64,000 nt of DNA from Theobroma cacao (taxonomy: Eukaryota; Streptophyta; Magnoliopsida; Malvales; Malvaceae), in the NCBI RefSeq assembly GCF_000208745.1, contig NC_030856.1:4512241-4576240 (forward strand), written 5' to 3'. This document shows, piece after piece, positions 1 to 11,702 of this stretch. The notes below the pieces were generated by a model. The model worked only from the letters and a program-made list of their open reading frames with translations. It was not told the origin of the DNA and made no database searches. A program made the position numbers and the translations under genes. Position 1 is the stretch's first letter. Every line of letters begins with the position of its first letter.

Positions 1-699
1 ATAAATCCCGTTGCCTTATATATATTCCACCTTTTTGACTTTTATGGTGTGCCAAACATAGAAAACAATGACAGCAGAGTTATGCTTTAGCTGATTGGTT
101 TTCCATTTTATAGCTAATTAAGGCAGTGTATCAAGAAGCAAACTGAGAAGAGCAGCATAGTCTTTGAGCAGGACTTGTGACCAAGTTCAGCCATCTCCAT
201 CCTTGTATGTACCGAATCTGTCATCTGCACTAATGTATAGTCTGAATCTTACTGGAAACTTAGCATTGGTTTTAGAACAAGTTAGTGTTGGAAAGAGCTC
301 TCCCATGCCTATTTTCCCTGGTTGATCCATACATTTCAACAAAAGACAAATCAAGGGAACTACAACCATGCCAAGCTAAATATATAAATTTGGACCCCCA
401 ACCCCAGAGCCAATTCTTGCTTCAATCTTTACTCTTCAGTTACCTTTATTTCTCAACAATTCCAAATCCGAAAGGGAAAGAGAATTCAAGAATTCATGAT
501 AATCGTATAGAATAAGAACAAGCATGCTTTCAAGATCATAGAATTTCATCAATCATAACGAAGGGAAATATATTAGAGACTGAGAAATTAATAATGTGCT
601 AAGTTCAAGATTTCCATTTTATCAAAAACCTGCCCCAACAACAGCAATATAGTGAGTGTAGCTGCTAGATATCATATATAGTTTACTCTCAAGAAATTT
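1..699. other. gene-free flank downstream of the Bet v 1-like gene
   Basis: I see no exon, RNA gene or transposon end here. The only pattern is a 20-base string (from 681) that recurs from 711 inside the last exon of the neighbouring gene. The part next to 700 probably includes that gene's 3' UTR. Short open frames on both strands show no recognisable family. Confidence 0.4.
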
Positions 700-1385
700 T
701 TAAGCATTATGTTTACTCTCAAGAAATTTTTTTGCAATTTGGGCAGCAGCTGCCAAGAGTTGGATGTTAGGCTTTGGATCCTTAGCTTCGAACACTTTCT
801 TGACAGCATAGGAAATGTCGGATTTGATGATGCTTGATGTCTTGGATTTCTCTATAATGTCAAAGCGAACGATTTGCACTGAGCAACCAATTGCTAGACA
901 TCCTCCTTGCAAACCTCGTGCCACTTTCACCCTCTTCTTGTCATTAATTACAGTGAATTTCTCTGTGTAGCTTGAATTTCCTGATTCATCAAAAGAATTC
1001 ATGATTTAGCTTATTAGTTGATGCATGATATCCTTCTCGAAAAAAGTAGAATTCGATCCCCTTGCCTCCAAATATATATAAACTTAAACCATTACAAAAA
1101 TGATCAAGAAATTTGGTTTTAAAGGGTTTTAATACCTGGAACAAAGGTGAGTTTGAGAACAGTGCCAACCCCACCATGACCTTTCAAAACCTTGATGCTT
1201 TGAATAACATTTTTGAGCTGATCTGCAGCAAGCTTGGAGATTCCAAGGTGCCTGTATAGCTCCCAAACCTTACTTGCTGGCACTTTCACTTCAAGTTCAT
1301 TGGTGAGATGCTTCAATTTTTGAGAGTGCACTCCCATGTAGCAAGCAAAAAGAACAAGGAAAATTAAAAACACTTGCTTCAACAT
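700..1385 (-). CDS. Bet v 1/PR10-like protein with signal peptide (S-norcoclaurine synthase-like family)
   Basis: Two exons, 1385..1136 and 980..700, give 176 residues. The donor lies after CCAG and the acceptor before GAAATTC. Residues 1-21 are a hydrophobic leader (LKQVFLIFLVLFACYMG) ending in HS, so the product should enter the secretory pathway. The rest is a single Bet v 1/START-like fold. Visible hallmarks are the VPASKVWELYR opening, the glycine-rich loop GHGGVGTV (69-76), the YTEKF strand and a C-terminal amphipathic helix. Annotation pipelines usually name this family 'norcoclaurine synthase-like'. Family members bind hydrophobic ligands, and true norcoclaurine synthase condenses dopamine with 4-hydroxyphenylacetaldehyde. 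By remembered alignment the Tyr and Glu of the active site are kept, but the Asp further on appears as Val, so I do not claim that activity. The TATA box lies about 70 bases upstream of the start. The last codons and stop sit in a 30-base duplication. Confidence 0.85.
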
Positions 1386-1455
1386 TTTTGCAATCTTGAT
1401 CTTCTTTCCTTTGCCTTAACCTTGGAATGATTTTCTCTAGTTGCAATTGACAGGG

Positions 1456-1465
1456 TTTATATAAC
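1456..1465 (-). promoter_or_regulatory. TATA box of the Bet v 1-like gene
   Basis: On the minus strand this reads GTTATATAAA, a good plant TATA box, about 70 bases before the ATG at 1385. That spacing allows a 5' UTR of roughly 40 bases. No other TATA-like string is as well placed. Confidence 0.55.
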
Positions 1466-2340
1466 GTTTAGAAGTGAACCCAGAATTAAGGAATGATTTG
1501 ATTACGGATTAATGCTATAATTAAATGACATGCTTGGCCGAAGTCTCTAAAGCCAATGAATCATGACTGGGGAGAATCAAGATTGGATAGTCTTCCATAA
1601 TTAACAGATTTGCTATTTAATTTTATAATGTATTAGAATCAGAATTCATGAATGCTAGAGCTTCTTGCCAAACTAGTTTACTAATTAATATATTATTAAA
1701 TTAGCAATGGAGACCCCTTAATATTGTGGAGCAATCAATGTGTGTTGACATTATGGACTATATATGGAATTAATCTTTGCATTAATTAAATGCTTAGTCT
1801 ATTGATTAAGCTGCAATTTAGCTCCCTCCCCTCAAGCACTGTTGATCAAATGGCCAAATTAAAAACACCGTTGAACAAAAAAATAAAAGAGAAACAAACT
1901 TGGCCTTCCATATTTTGCTTAACCTCGTTGTAAATCGGCTACAATCAAATTAAGGCAAACTTTAGGTAAAGTTTTTTTATGTAAAACTTTTTAAATTCCT
2001 CAATAAAATTATAAAAATAAAAATTATTGACATGACATTAAGATGAAGAGCAAAATGTAACTTGACCGTGTCATTACGTCACATCATTATGTCATGTTGT
2101 CACTGATATGATATGTTAATATATTACGTTAGCATTACGTGACATAAAATAATAAGTAATGTTCATTAGTTATAAAAACTTATTTGATCGAAAATAAAAA
2201 TATAAAAATTTGATTGTCAATAATAAGAGAATAACTTTAAGTTAAATTTTTTTAAGTAGTTAGAGAGTTTTCTTTTAAATATTATGTCTTCTTTAATATC
2301 TGCAACTCAATTTATATATAAAAACAAAAATGTCATTAAA
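1466..2340. other. AT-rich intergenic stretch
   Basis: This separates the divergent Bet v 1-like and BRX1 genes. It is AT-rich, with alternating fragments containing TGACAT/ATGTCA between about 2030 and 2150 (many short inverted words such as gtcatgttgtcactgatatgatatg). I found no coding exon and no complete transposon. Confidence 0.35.
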
Positions 2341-2354
2341 GTTAAGAAGGCCAT

Positions 2355-2484
2355 GGCCCATATCAGGCCCATCTCTAGCTTCAATTCCATGGTTTTGGGC
2401 TCTTAAGGAGCCCATATTTATTCGCTTCAAGCCCAACCCATTTATAGAAAAGGCGTCAGCCAGTCAGGTTTTAACTAGGGTTTA
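2355..2484 (+). promoter_or_regulatory. site II cluster plus telo-box in the BRX1 promoter
   Basis: Five site II-type hexamers (TGGGCC/TGGGCT in either orientation) occur at 2355-2360, 2366-2371, 2396-2401, 2409-2414 and 2430-2435. They are followed by a telo-box, TAGGGTTT (AAACCCTA on the other strand), at 2477-2484. The start codon is at 2579. In plants this pairing is known from promoters of ribosomal-protein and ribosome-biogenesis genes, bound by TCP factors and telo-box binders such as Pur-alpha/TRB. That agrees with the downstream gene's role. Binding itself is inferred. Confidence 0.6.
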
Positions 2485-2578
2485 TCAAAAGCCAACAGCT
2501 TCTAGTTTTCCTCTGTCTGTTCCAGCAGCCAAAACCCAAGTAAAAACTCTTCTCGCTCGACTCCCTTTTTGTTAAACA

Positions 2579-5417
2579 ATGGGGAAGAAACGAAAGCAAA
2601 GCGAAACCCAGACAGCTGAACCAACGAACAAAGATGAAGGAGCTCCAGAGAGACCAAAGAGGACACTTGTGGGTTGGAAAGACAAGGAAGAAGTTGCAAA
2701 ACAAACCGAGTCTAATCCTGATTCTTCTTCCCAGGTTTTTAGAAACAAAGAAAAAGTTATGGTTACGTGTTCACGCCGTATCAATTACAGGTTGGTTGGT
2801 AAAAAAAAAATGTTTGTTTTCTTTTGACTAATTGTTTGGTTTGACTTTGTTTTTGATTTGGGTTTAATGTTTTCTTTTGTAGGTATAGGCATTTGATGTT
2901 GAATATGGTTTCACTTTTGCCTCATTGTAAGAAGGATAACAAGGTTGAGTCGAAGAGTAGTAAAGGCGCTACACTGAATGAGCTTATCGAGTTGAGTGGT
3001 TCTTCTTCCTGTCTGTTTTTTGAGGTAAACATCTAAGCTTTGTTGGTTTTTTTTTTTAATTTTTTTGCAAAAATAAAGTGTAGCCAGGTTTGATAGTTAT
3101 AACTATGAAGTTTGATGAGCTTGCAATGTTTGACACTGAGAGTGTATACAATTATAAACATTGCGTCAAAATTAACTCTTGATATGGTACTCACTTAAAT
3201 TTTCTGCTGAAATACGCTGGCTTTAGCTTGCTTTAATTTAGAATTTTGTGGTCCAAATATGATATGTTTATCTACAACTTTTGTTGTCTATGCCAGTGTA
3301 GGAAACATCAGGATCTTTATCTATGGATGGCAAAGAGTCCCAGTGGTCCATCTGTTAAATTTTTGGTTAATGCCGGTAATATTACTATTATGACTTTTAC
3401 CCTATATACATAAGTTTCTGAATGTTGTTTAGTTGGTCTGCAGTTATTTTCTTGTTTCTTGTGGCTTAGTGAAGTTCATTTTGTTCATTTCAGTGCACAC
3501 AATGGAAGAACTGAAGCTCACTGGAAATCATTTGAAAGGTTCACGTCCTTTGTTGACTTTCTCGGGCAATTTTGAAAAAGATGCTCATTGGAAGCTTCTG
3601 AAGGAGATGATCATGCAGGTATCTTGATAATGCCTTTTCTTCTTGAAAAGAATGCTCCTTTGATGTCTATCTTTCCCACATATAGATAAAACATGTATTT
3701 CCTCACTCGCTGAATCAAGTCTTTTGAGTTTTCTCCCAGTCTTTTGACTTGTAGCAGTGTAAATTCAAACTCTCTCAGATAGTATTGAAATGCACAATTG
3801 GCTACAATTTTACATGGACTGTCTTATCAGTTCCTCTGCTTCTGCACATCCTGTGTGAATGTTTTCGCCTTATTGAATTGTGAAATTTCTTTGCTAAATG
3901 ATGTGAAGGTTGTTTTGGTATATCAGCATTTTAGGTTTTTTCCCCCCTTTTATCTGTGCACAAATTGTTGAGATTCTATGGCATTTTTACTTAAAACATA
4001 CTGTGGGGTGAAAATGAGAATGTTCCATTTATGACACTTTCTTTTCTATATTCTTCTTTTCTTTCAGATATTTGGAACTCCGAAGGAGCACAGGAAATCT
4101 AAACCTTACCATGATCATGTCTTTGTTTTCTCCATTGTTGATGACCACATATGGTTCCGCAATTACCAGGTTTGTGAAGGATGTGCTTTTGTAATGTGTG
4201 CTATATATTCTGATAGTATAGATTAAATTCTTAATACTAGGTCGCTGTATCTGAATGTTTTAAGATGGAAACTGAAAGTAAAAGTTTCATGACGCCTCTT
4301 TTCTGGCTGTATTTTTTGGGCACAACAGATGCTAGTTTAGTATTAAACTCCTTATAGCTGCCAATCAAACCATAAGCATCGTAGAGGTGGCATATCTAAT
4401 GGATGGGAATTGTTGTTGCAGTACTAGTATTTTCAACTAGATGGGCTGCTGAATTCAGTTACTTGGATTTCCATCCTTTTAACTTTCGCTTAGATTGTTT
4501 AGGTTTAAATGCAGGAGCTGGACTGGACTGTCATAGTTTTCCTAGGAAAATGCCTGTACACTTTTTCTTTCCTTTGCCCTCCTTGACATTGTATGACTCT
4601 TGAATGAATATCCTCCTTTATTTTAATTTTAGTTCTACTTTGACAAATCTCTAGTGCTTTTTTTTAATTGGGGGTTGGGACAGCGTTCCTGCTATTGTAT
4701 TATGTATGCTGTGAATGATAGATATTTTTGTTCTTGAAGCCTTCAAAAGAAAATGGTGATGTAAATGATTAGAATAAGTTTCTCTAATGTCAAATATTTG
4801 CATGTTCATTATTTGTTAATGAATGCATTAACTTTTAAATTCACTCTTTAACACTGCTGTTTTTTAATGCAGATATCTGTTCCTCATAATGAGTCAGATA
4901 AAATGGTAAGAGGGGGCCTTGATAAAATGACCCTTGTTGAGGTATGCAGTGATGTGCTTTCTTATTTACATAATGCAATTATCTAGTACTTGTAATTGTA
5001 ATTTAATTCTAGATACTGGTTCTGTGCAGGTTGGTCCGAGATTTTGTTTGAATCCGATCAAGATATTTGGTGGCAGCTTCGGAGGTCCAACACTATATGA
5101 GAATCCTTTCTATGTATCACCAAACCAGGTTAGAGGATTTCACTTTAATCTTGATTTTGGTGGTGCAAATTATCGTGTTTAATGAGATTTTGATGGATTC
5201 TGTTAAAGTAGGGCAAGATTCATGTTCCTTCTTTATACTTTTAATAATTATTGACACTTTGTGCTTCCTTTCCCAACATTTGCAGATCCGGGCATTGGAG
5301 AAGAGGCAGAAGGCCGGGAAGTATGCGAAGAAAGTCAAAGCCAAGACAAGGAGGAAAATGCACGAGCTATCTAATCCATTGGAGCCTGATGAATTTGCTG
5401 ATATGTGGAGGGAATGA
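2579..5417 (+). CDS. BRX1: ribosome biogenesis protein BRX1 homologue (Brix domain)
   Basis: Eight exons: 2579..2790, 2883..3024, 3297..3375, 3494..3618, 4068..4169, 4873..4941, 5030..5128 and 5286..5417. Together they give an intact 319-residue protein, the normal length for eukaryotic Brx1, and every junction has GT-AG. The N-terminus is charged and lysine-rich (MGKKRKQSE). The Brix domain runs from about 58 to 268. It opens with VMVTCSRRINYRYRHLM, includes PSGPSVKFLVNAVHTMEE, and ends with RFCLNPIKIFGGSFGGPTLY. A basic tail (277-304, RQKAGKYAKKVKAKTRRK) fits RNA binding in the nucleolus. Brx1 is known to act in early 60S subunit assembly with Ebp2. It ends tail-to-tail with the SAM50 gene. 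The site II/telo-box promoter supports a growth-linked expression pattern. Confidence 0.95.
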
Positions 5418-6353
5418 TGTTGATCAAGATCCTTTTTCTGCCAAGCAACAACAATCATTATTTACTAAAATCGATTTTGTATCCAGTGTGAAACAGCAGG
5501 TTTTGGTTAATTTTCTCTATAAGTTTCCATTTTGTACTCGGTGAGTCAGTTTACACCAATGGATCAGTTATACAAAATTAAATCAAAATGGTATGCGTTT
5601 GTAGTAGCATCCACATTCTCTTCTAAAGTCAATCATGTCAAATGCAAAAATGCTGTGATTCTGATAAGGTATTAAACCTTGTTGGGAAGATTTGGTGATG
5701 AAATTGAAGCCGAAATGATGTAAAAGTCATTGGTGTCCATATAACCTGATTAGTTAAGGATGATGCTTATGATCTAGGCTGGCTTTCCATGATTTATTGC
5801 AGGAGATTAACATGGATACACTTGAATATATCAAACTAGAATATAATATGATGACATATTTGGGCTCCAAAAAGCATTCAAAAATTCCTGAATAATTTTA
5901 GAGCAAAAGCGGTAAGGCATTCTTTTATTGATTTATTTATTTTTACAATACAAGAACATCAAATCTTTACCCAGGATACAAGCATCAGATATCATCAAGG
6001 TTAATAAGCCATCCGGACAAATGAAGGAAAAAGAGTATTCCTCAAAAACATTTCACTGTGATCAGTAAACAATCAGGTTCTCAAGCAAACCCTGTCTGGA
6101 AATGAGACAATCAGTGGTCTCATTGGATACCCACAAGAAAGAATCCCCTGTATACTCCCACCATTAACTGAAATAAAATTATTTCCCCCCTATTCTTGAG
6201 GTGAAAGGGCCATATCAACACTGTTGAAACTAAGATATCCAGCAAAGAAGCAGAACTACCAAGATATCCAAAAACTCAATTGTTGGAACGGACGGGGCTT
6301 CTATGTCATACCAATGTTACTAGATGCCAAACATTGACAAAGATTTCAACATT
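5418..6353. other. intergenic region between the convergent BRX1 and SAM50 genes
   Basis: Both flanking genes end here, so the 3' UTRs probably occupy much of it. I see no exon, repeat unit or RNA gene. Short poly-T/poly-A runs (about 5925-5950 and 6180-6190) are the only notable strings. Confidence 0.4.
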
Positions 6354-9300
6354 CTATGATGGACGAGAGAAGGTTAGCCAAAAGCCAGCCTTTGCATGGT
6401 CATGATCAAACTTCTTCAATATGTAGCAGTAATTAAGCTGGTAGAAAAACCAAGCATGTCAGCAGAACATACCAAGTATGTCAACAAAACAAAATGAACA
6501 ACCAAAAACCAGAAAGAGTAAGCTAAAAGAAATGTATAAAATTTGAATTTTTGGCACATTTTCCTTTTCATCCGATTCTCTCCCTCTTACTGAGCACACT
6601 AGTGGAATCATAAATTATTTCTCATTTCTTCCAATTTTATATATCTCTTAGTTTTCTTTTCTTTTTTCTCGTACTTTCACCAAAGCATAAAGTTAATTGC
6701 TCGCTTCTCATGCCACATCAAAGATTCAAGTTCAACTAATCATGATAAGAAAACTTATCAACTCAGAAAAGGATCAAAACCAGTATGCTTTAACCATTCT
6801 CCATTGCTTAGTTTAAAATTTTTGAATAAAGGGACAGAGAAACTAACCTCCATGCGAAATAGACTTGTAGGGACAGCAATCCCAACTCCAACAGAACTTC
6901 TGAATGACTCTATGAACTTCTGAACAGAGAAACTTCGATAATTCTCTGCTAACTTAGCAACATTTCCAGCACATGCAAAGACATGTGCATGGATTCCCTT
7001 TTCCCTAAACCACCTAGGTGGAAGATCAAAAGAAAGGTCCGCCAGAGCAGTAACAGCAAGATTTCCTCCAAGAAAATCCCTCCCAACAGCATCAGCATCC
7101 TCATTGTTGATTTGCCTTGTAGGCTCACAGGGGCCCACTCCCCTTGTCTTAAATCCCCATAATGCTTTTGGCCCTCCTAAGGCACAAACTGGAGACAGAT
7201 TGCCACCTAAGAAGAATCTTTCTGGTAAGGATGTAGTCTTGTTCAAGAACCCATTCCCCCATGGAAAGATAACACCACTAGAAATCCCCAAATTAAATGC
7301 TGCATTGTAAAATCCGAGAGGAATAGCACATCGAAGATCAAACTCCTGTAGGAAAATCAAATGAATAATAATACATCTGAGTTGAGAGTGAAAGAGTATA
7401 ATTGGTGACTAACCATTGAATTTTATTAATAGTTAGCAACTAGGTTAAATAACAACAACAATGACCACATGAAAAATGTTATAGAAACTAAAGTATGATC
7501 ACAAAAGAGAGTTGTATACAAGACTATTCACATTCCTACACGAATTCAGATGTCTAAGATCCAGAAATTAGCTAACATAACCCTGGATGAGAAACTTTTA
7601 GGCCAGTGAAGATCAAATGCATCACAATGACCAAAGCCAGAATCCTCACATCAAGGGAAACAAAATATCATTTCTATTCTTCTCTCATAAAACTAAACTA
7701 AGTTTAGCATGTTAAGAACAAAAGCCCCAGACTACCTAAACTTCCATCTGGCAGTCAATTGCATTATGACCATTCACATCTCCACAAATATGCTTACTGG
7801 CTACTGCACTGGGATTCAAAATTAAACTATAGACCCTCCACACACATAAGGCATACATATACAGGGATAGATGACAATCCCTTAACACAATTTTTGCTAC
7901 TTGTCATGAAAACCTAACACACAGAAACAATTCTGCAGGGCAAGTACAAAGTGATAAACGTATGGCAATACAAATACAACTAAAACTGCAATATGAAGCA
8001 CATGCATAGTTCCAAACCTGGCGTAGAAACCGTAAGCTATGACTATCAGGTGCAAGGCCCCCAATCTGAGTGGTAGCCATAAAAGCATATCCTCGGGTTG
8101 GCCTCACAGGAGAATTTCTTCTGTCAATTTTTAACCTATACTTCAAAGATGAAAGTAAATTGTGTCCAAGCTGGCTTCTTATAGACGATGATGACAATTG
8201 AGATGCATCTGCTAAGGTTTGCCATGCCAGATGGTATTCCAAGTTATGATATCTATTAGAAAATAAACCAAGAGAAAGTCCAACAGATCGCTCTTTGTAC
8301 GAGTAAAAGTTTAGCCAATCTTGGGTCAAAATGTATGCACGAGCAGTGACAGGAGCTACCAATGCTTTGAATCTAGGGAAATACACACCACCACTTACCT
8401 CTGCTGAGTGGTCAAAGCCATAAGCAATTGAGCCATCCCAGAGATCCCCATACCCTAACAAATTCCTGTACTTGATTGATCCTTCCACCGAGGAAGATTT
8501 AGCCTACAAAAACATCATACAATCATAATTCACACAAATTACGTAAGTGCAGCAATATATCCATGTTTCATAGCAATTTCCATTTGAATTCGCAACCTTG
8601 TGCACATGTAAACTAGCTAAGAACTCCCAAACTGGAAAGGCTAATGAAAATACTTAAGAGTAAGTGTATCATAAAAGGAGAACTTTTACAAGAGGACTGA
8701 ATCAGAAATTCAGAAACAATTTCTTAGTATATCTAATAACAAACGTATAAGCGCTTAATCTTACTTAAATCTTAATTTAGTCTAAATTTGGCTTTTTTAT
8801 TATCCCCATTAAAAAGCAATGCCAAACATTTTCCAAAAAAGAAACAATTTTACTTACTTTATGGCATTTGCATCCAAATCAAACTAATTGCATTAATTTC
8901 TTCATAAAACCCTAAATTTTTACAATGCATATATACCTCAGTTTTCGTATAAGCCCCAATCTCTCCCCATAAACGATTCCTCGCTTCCTCAACCTCAATA
9001 ACTATATTGGCACTTCCAGGGATCTCCGGCGGGCCCGAATCTAGCGTGATCTTAACGGAATTGAACAGTCCGAGCGATTTCAGCCGCGAATTAACCGCGT
9101 TCGATGCTTGCAAGAGCTCCTGCATCGTGGTGGCTTTCTTCAAAGCTTCTAAAGCTTCGGCTTCGATTATGTAGCCTTTAGTCTTCGTGTTCCCTTTGAT
9201 GATCACATCGTGTACGTGGATTGAAACGGGACCGGTCAACATACGTCGCACTAGAGCGTCCATTTTCAGCCTAGCCGATCGAGGCGTGGTCGGTTCGAAC

Positions 9301-9443
9301 GCGACGTCGTCGTAGTCTTCTTCTTCTTCTTCTTCTTCATCTTCTTCGTCGTATTGGTCGTCATCGTCATCTTCTTCATCAAGATCATCGGCATTGTCCG
9401 GTTCTTGGTTTTCGGAGTCGAGTTTCGGGTCAGGGTCGGGCAT
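6354..9443 (-). CDS. SAM50: SAM50/Omp85-type outer-membrane insertase (bacterial surface antigen family)
   Basis: Four exons, 9443..8937, 8503..8018, 7345..6848 and 6437..6354, give 524 residues, the usual size of plant SAM50. Residues 10-50 are almost entirely Asp/Glu, coded partly by a CTT/CTC-rich microsatellite. One POTRA domain follows at about 73-154 (VHDVIIKGNTKTKGY to IVIEVEEA). The rest is the 16-strand beta barrel, with the L6-type motif in ALWGFKTRGVGP (about 392-403) and the conserved end GVGIAVPTSLFRMELNYCY. In the mitochondrial outer membrane SAM50 inserts beta-barrel proteins such as VDAC and Tom40. An alternative would be a chloroplast Oep80-type member, but the single POTRA and acidic N-terminus favour the mitochondrial type. 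No frameshift or stop was seen. Several short ORFs inside the introns are not coding. Confidence 0.93.
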
Positions 9444-10341
9444 TGCTAGAAATTAGAATTAAGAGATAGAAAGCGCGTGTGATGACTGATGAGGGACTGA
9501 AAGAGTAAAGCCCATGGTCAAAGTCAGTCAAAACCGGTTTTTTCTTTTTCTTTTTAATTATTATTGTTACTTTATTTTCCTTTATACTTTTTTTTTTGAA
9601 AGTATATTTTCCTTTATACTAATACACATTTTCGAATATTTTTATTTAAAAATTATTTTTTAACCTAAATTTGATAATTAATTTATTTTTATTGTAACTT
9701 AAAATTTTGTTTTTTTATATTTTATTAACATAATTTGAGACATTATAAAAATTAATTATTCGCATCGATCATATTCAATTTCACATCTAAATGAATATAT
9801 TATATTACTACAATCAAATGTCATGTCAATATTAATAACTGAAAATTTTAACTTTTATAAAATAATCTTCATTGTAATAATGATACAATGGGTGGTCTTG
9901 CTTTATTGTTTTAGCTTGTTCCATCTATCAAATATCTAAATAAAGTAGCATGCTCAATCTATAATGGGGGCTTGCATTTAGGCCCACTTGATTGCGATTG
10001 GCTTAAAAGTTATAAACACATTGATGTAGATTTTGGGTAGTCATTTACAGATTGAAATATGTTTTGCCCAAGAACTCTTTTCCATTCTTGAATTTTTGGG
10101 GAACTACCCTTCGAAATGTGAGATAATTGGAAAAGTTTACAAGAAAAGTAGGATACTCATTTGGTTTTATCTTATTTACAATCCCAAAGAAACAACAGAA
10201 ACATAAACAAGAAAAGTACAAGAAAGGTCAAGAACTAGGGGAAGAAAGAAACAGAAGAGATCCTAGAGAAATTTTGTTTCAGCTTTGGTCCTCAGACTCC
10301 TCTTGGTCTTGGGAGAAGAAAACCATAGCAATCTTTTGTTC
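9444..10341. other. promoter side of SAM50 and AT-rich spacer
   Basis: The first ~100 bases beyond 9443 are the likely SAM50 5' UTR and promoter, with GCCCATGG at 9512 and a GGTCAAAGTCAGTCAAAACC stretch. The remainder to 10341 is AT-rich. No exon was recognised, and the 72-codon frame at 10127-10345 has no family features. Confidence 0.4.
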
Positions 10342-11590
10342 TTAATGTGAATCCCAGTGAGTCCAATTTGTTTCACTTCCCACACGTGGAATGCTGTTAA
10401 CCCTTGCGTAGACATCAACCTTGAAATTAGCACCGCAGATCACTCCTTCACTGTCTGTCCTTGGCATTGCCCTGATTTTGTTCATTGGATGCTCGAAGCT
10501 CATCAGCCCTCCCTCACTGTGGAACATGAATCCTGCAAATCCCCACAATTGAATGATGAGTTATATCAGATCGTGTCTAAATATATCATGACATAAAAAG
10601 ATTTCCTAGGAATCATTTGCTTGGATGTGAAACTATGCTGGTTTTGAACTTAAAGCCTCAAGGTTTGAGGAACCAATTCCACCAGAAAAAAGAACTTGTC
10701 AAATACCTGTTGGGAAAGGAGCAAAGGATTTGGCACAGCCCTCTTTGATGACCTCCAAATCATCAGATATAACCACAGAGCCATCAGCTGCAATCCCCCA
10801 GTACAGCTTAACCCCACCATCAGAACCCTGCAATCTCAGAAGATGCAACTTCACTGTTACTCCGTCTCCAGAAGTGTTTCAGTTAATTCTTTTCTAGGTT
10901 TTTCCATATGTTAGGAAGGTCGAGCCACTTGGAAAAAGAGGAAGAATCGGAGCAACATAGCCAATATGAACTAAAGATCTCATTTGATTCCCATTTGCCT
11001 TAGAGTACAAGTCAATTCTAATACCAGAAAAATCGACTTACCAGTGCAGCAAAAACAGTTCCAGCCTTGCTGTCGTAGATAACAAAGGCAAAGCTTCCAT
11101 CAAGGTCCTTAACAACCTGATCAGCAGGGTACGGACCCCTGTCACGCAGGGTCCTATATGCTTCAATCACAAACATGGCCTCATTGCTCCCCTTTGACAG
11201 ACCATATTGCCTATTCAGCGTACAAAGATTGTTCAAGCTCCCTAGGAAGAGGCAGTATATGTCATCAAACCCACAAAACAACCTGCAAAAGTAACCCCAA
11301 AAGAAACCATCGATCATCATATCAGCAATTTCCACATATAAACACACACAGACCATTCCCCTGTAGAAAAATAGATACCTCTGATGAACTAAATAAGGAC
11401 TTTCAGGGCGAACGTAAGCTAGAACAGCAGCGTTGCCAAAGCTCATGGAAAAAGTGTTATGAGGGTGATGAGAATGGAACTCATTCAGGGTTTCTTCAGG
11501 CAGTTTAGGCTTCTTAGAAGATTTGTGAGAAGCTGGACTGTTCAGCTCCTCAGGAGGGTTAGCACATGCCTTGTGGAAAATTGCCAACAT
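10342..11590 (-). CDS. TSJT1: TSJT1-like/aluminium-induced protein with YGL and LRDR motifs (DUF3700)
   Basis: Four exons, 11590..11379, 11282..11042, 10827..10707 and 10532..10342, give 254 residues, full length for this family. The protein opens with MLAIFHKA. It carries the family's two name motifs: YGL at 97-99 (NRQYGLSKG) and LRDR at 115-118 (YRTLRDRGPYP). A glutamine-amidotransferase-like core follows (DLDGSFAFVIYDSKAGTVFAA, then LYWGIAADGS). The fold resembles class II (Ntn) amidotransferases, but the position-2 cysteine nucleophile is absent, so it should not hydrolyse glutamine. Relatives are induced by aluminium, sugar starvation, darkness and auxin, and their molecular function is not settled. 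A CTATAAATA box lies about 105 bases upstream. All splice sites are GT-AG and the frame is open. Confidence 0.93.
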
Positions 11591-11693
11591 TTTTTCCTTT
11601 CACTCTTTCAAACCAGACAGAAAGTGATTAGATTTTATGAAAAAATATGCCAGATGAAATGGAAATAGAGATGGCCATGACGGGTTCAACCAT

Positions 11694-11702
11694 TATTTAT
11701 AG
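11694..11702 (-). promoter_or_regulatory. TATA box of the TSJT1-like gene
   Basis: The minus strand reads CTATAAATA, a textbook plant TATA box. It is about 105 bases before the ATG at 11590, which implies a 5' UTR of around 70 bases. Confidence 0.6.

Noticed and set aside
2502..2784. minus-strand frames over BRX1 exon 1
   Set aside because: The plus-strand Brix protein is intact and conserved. The antisense frames have no family features.
10342..11590. calling the TSJT1-like protein an active glutamine amidotransferase
   Set aside because: The fold is related, but the protein begins MLAIF with no cysteine at position 2, so the nucleophile is missing.
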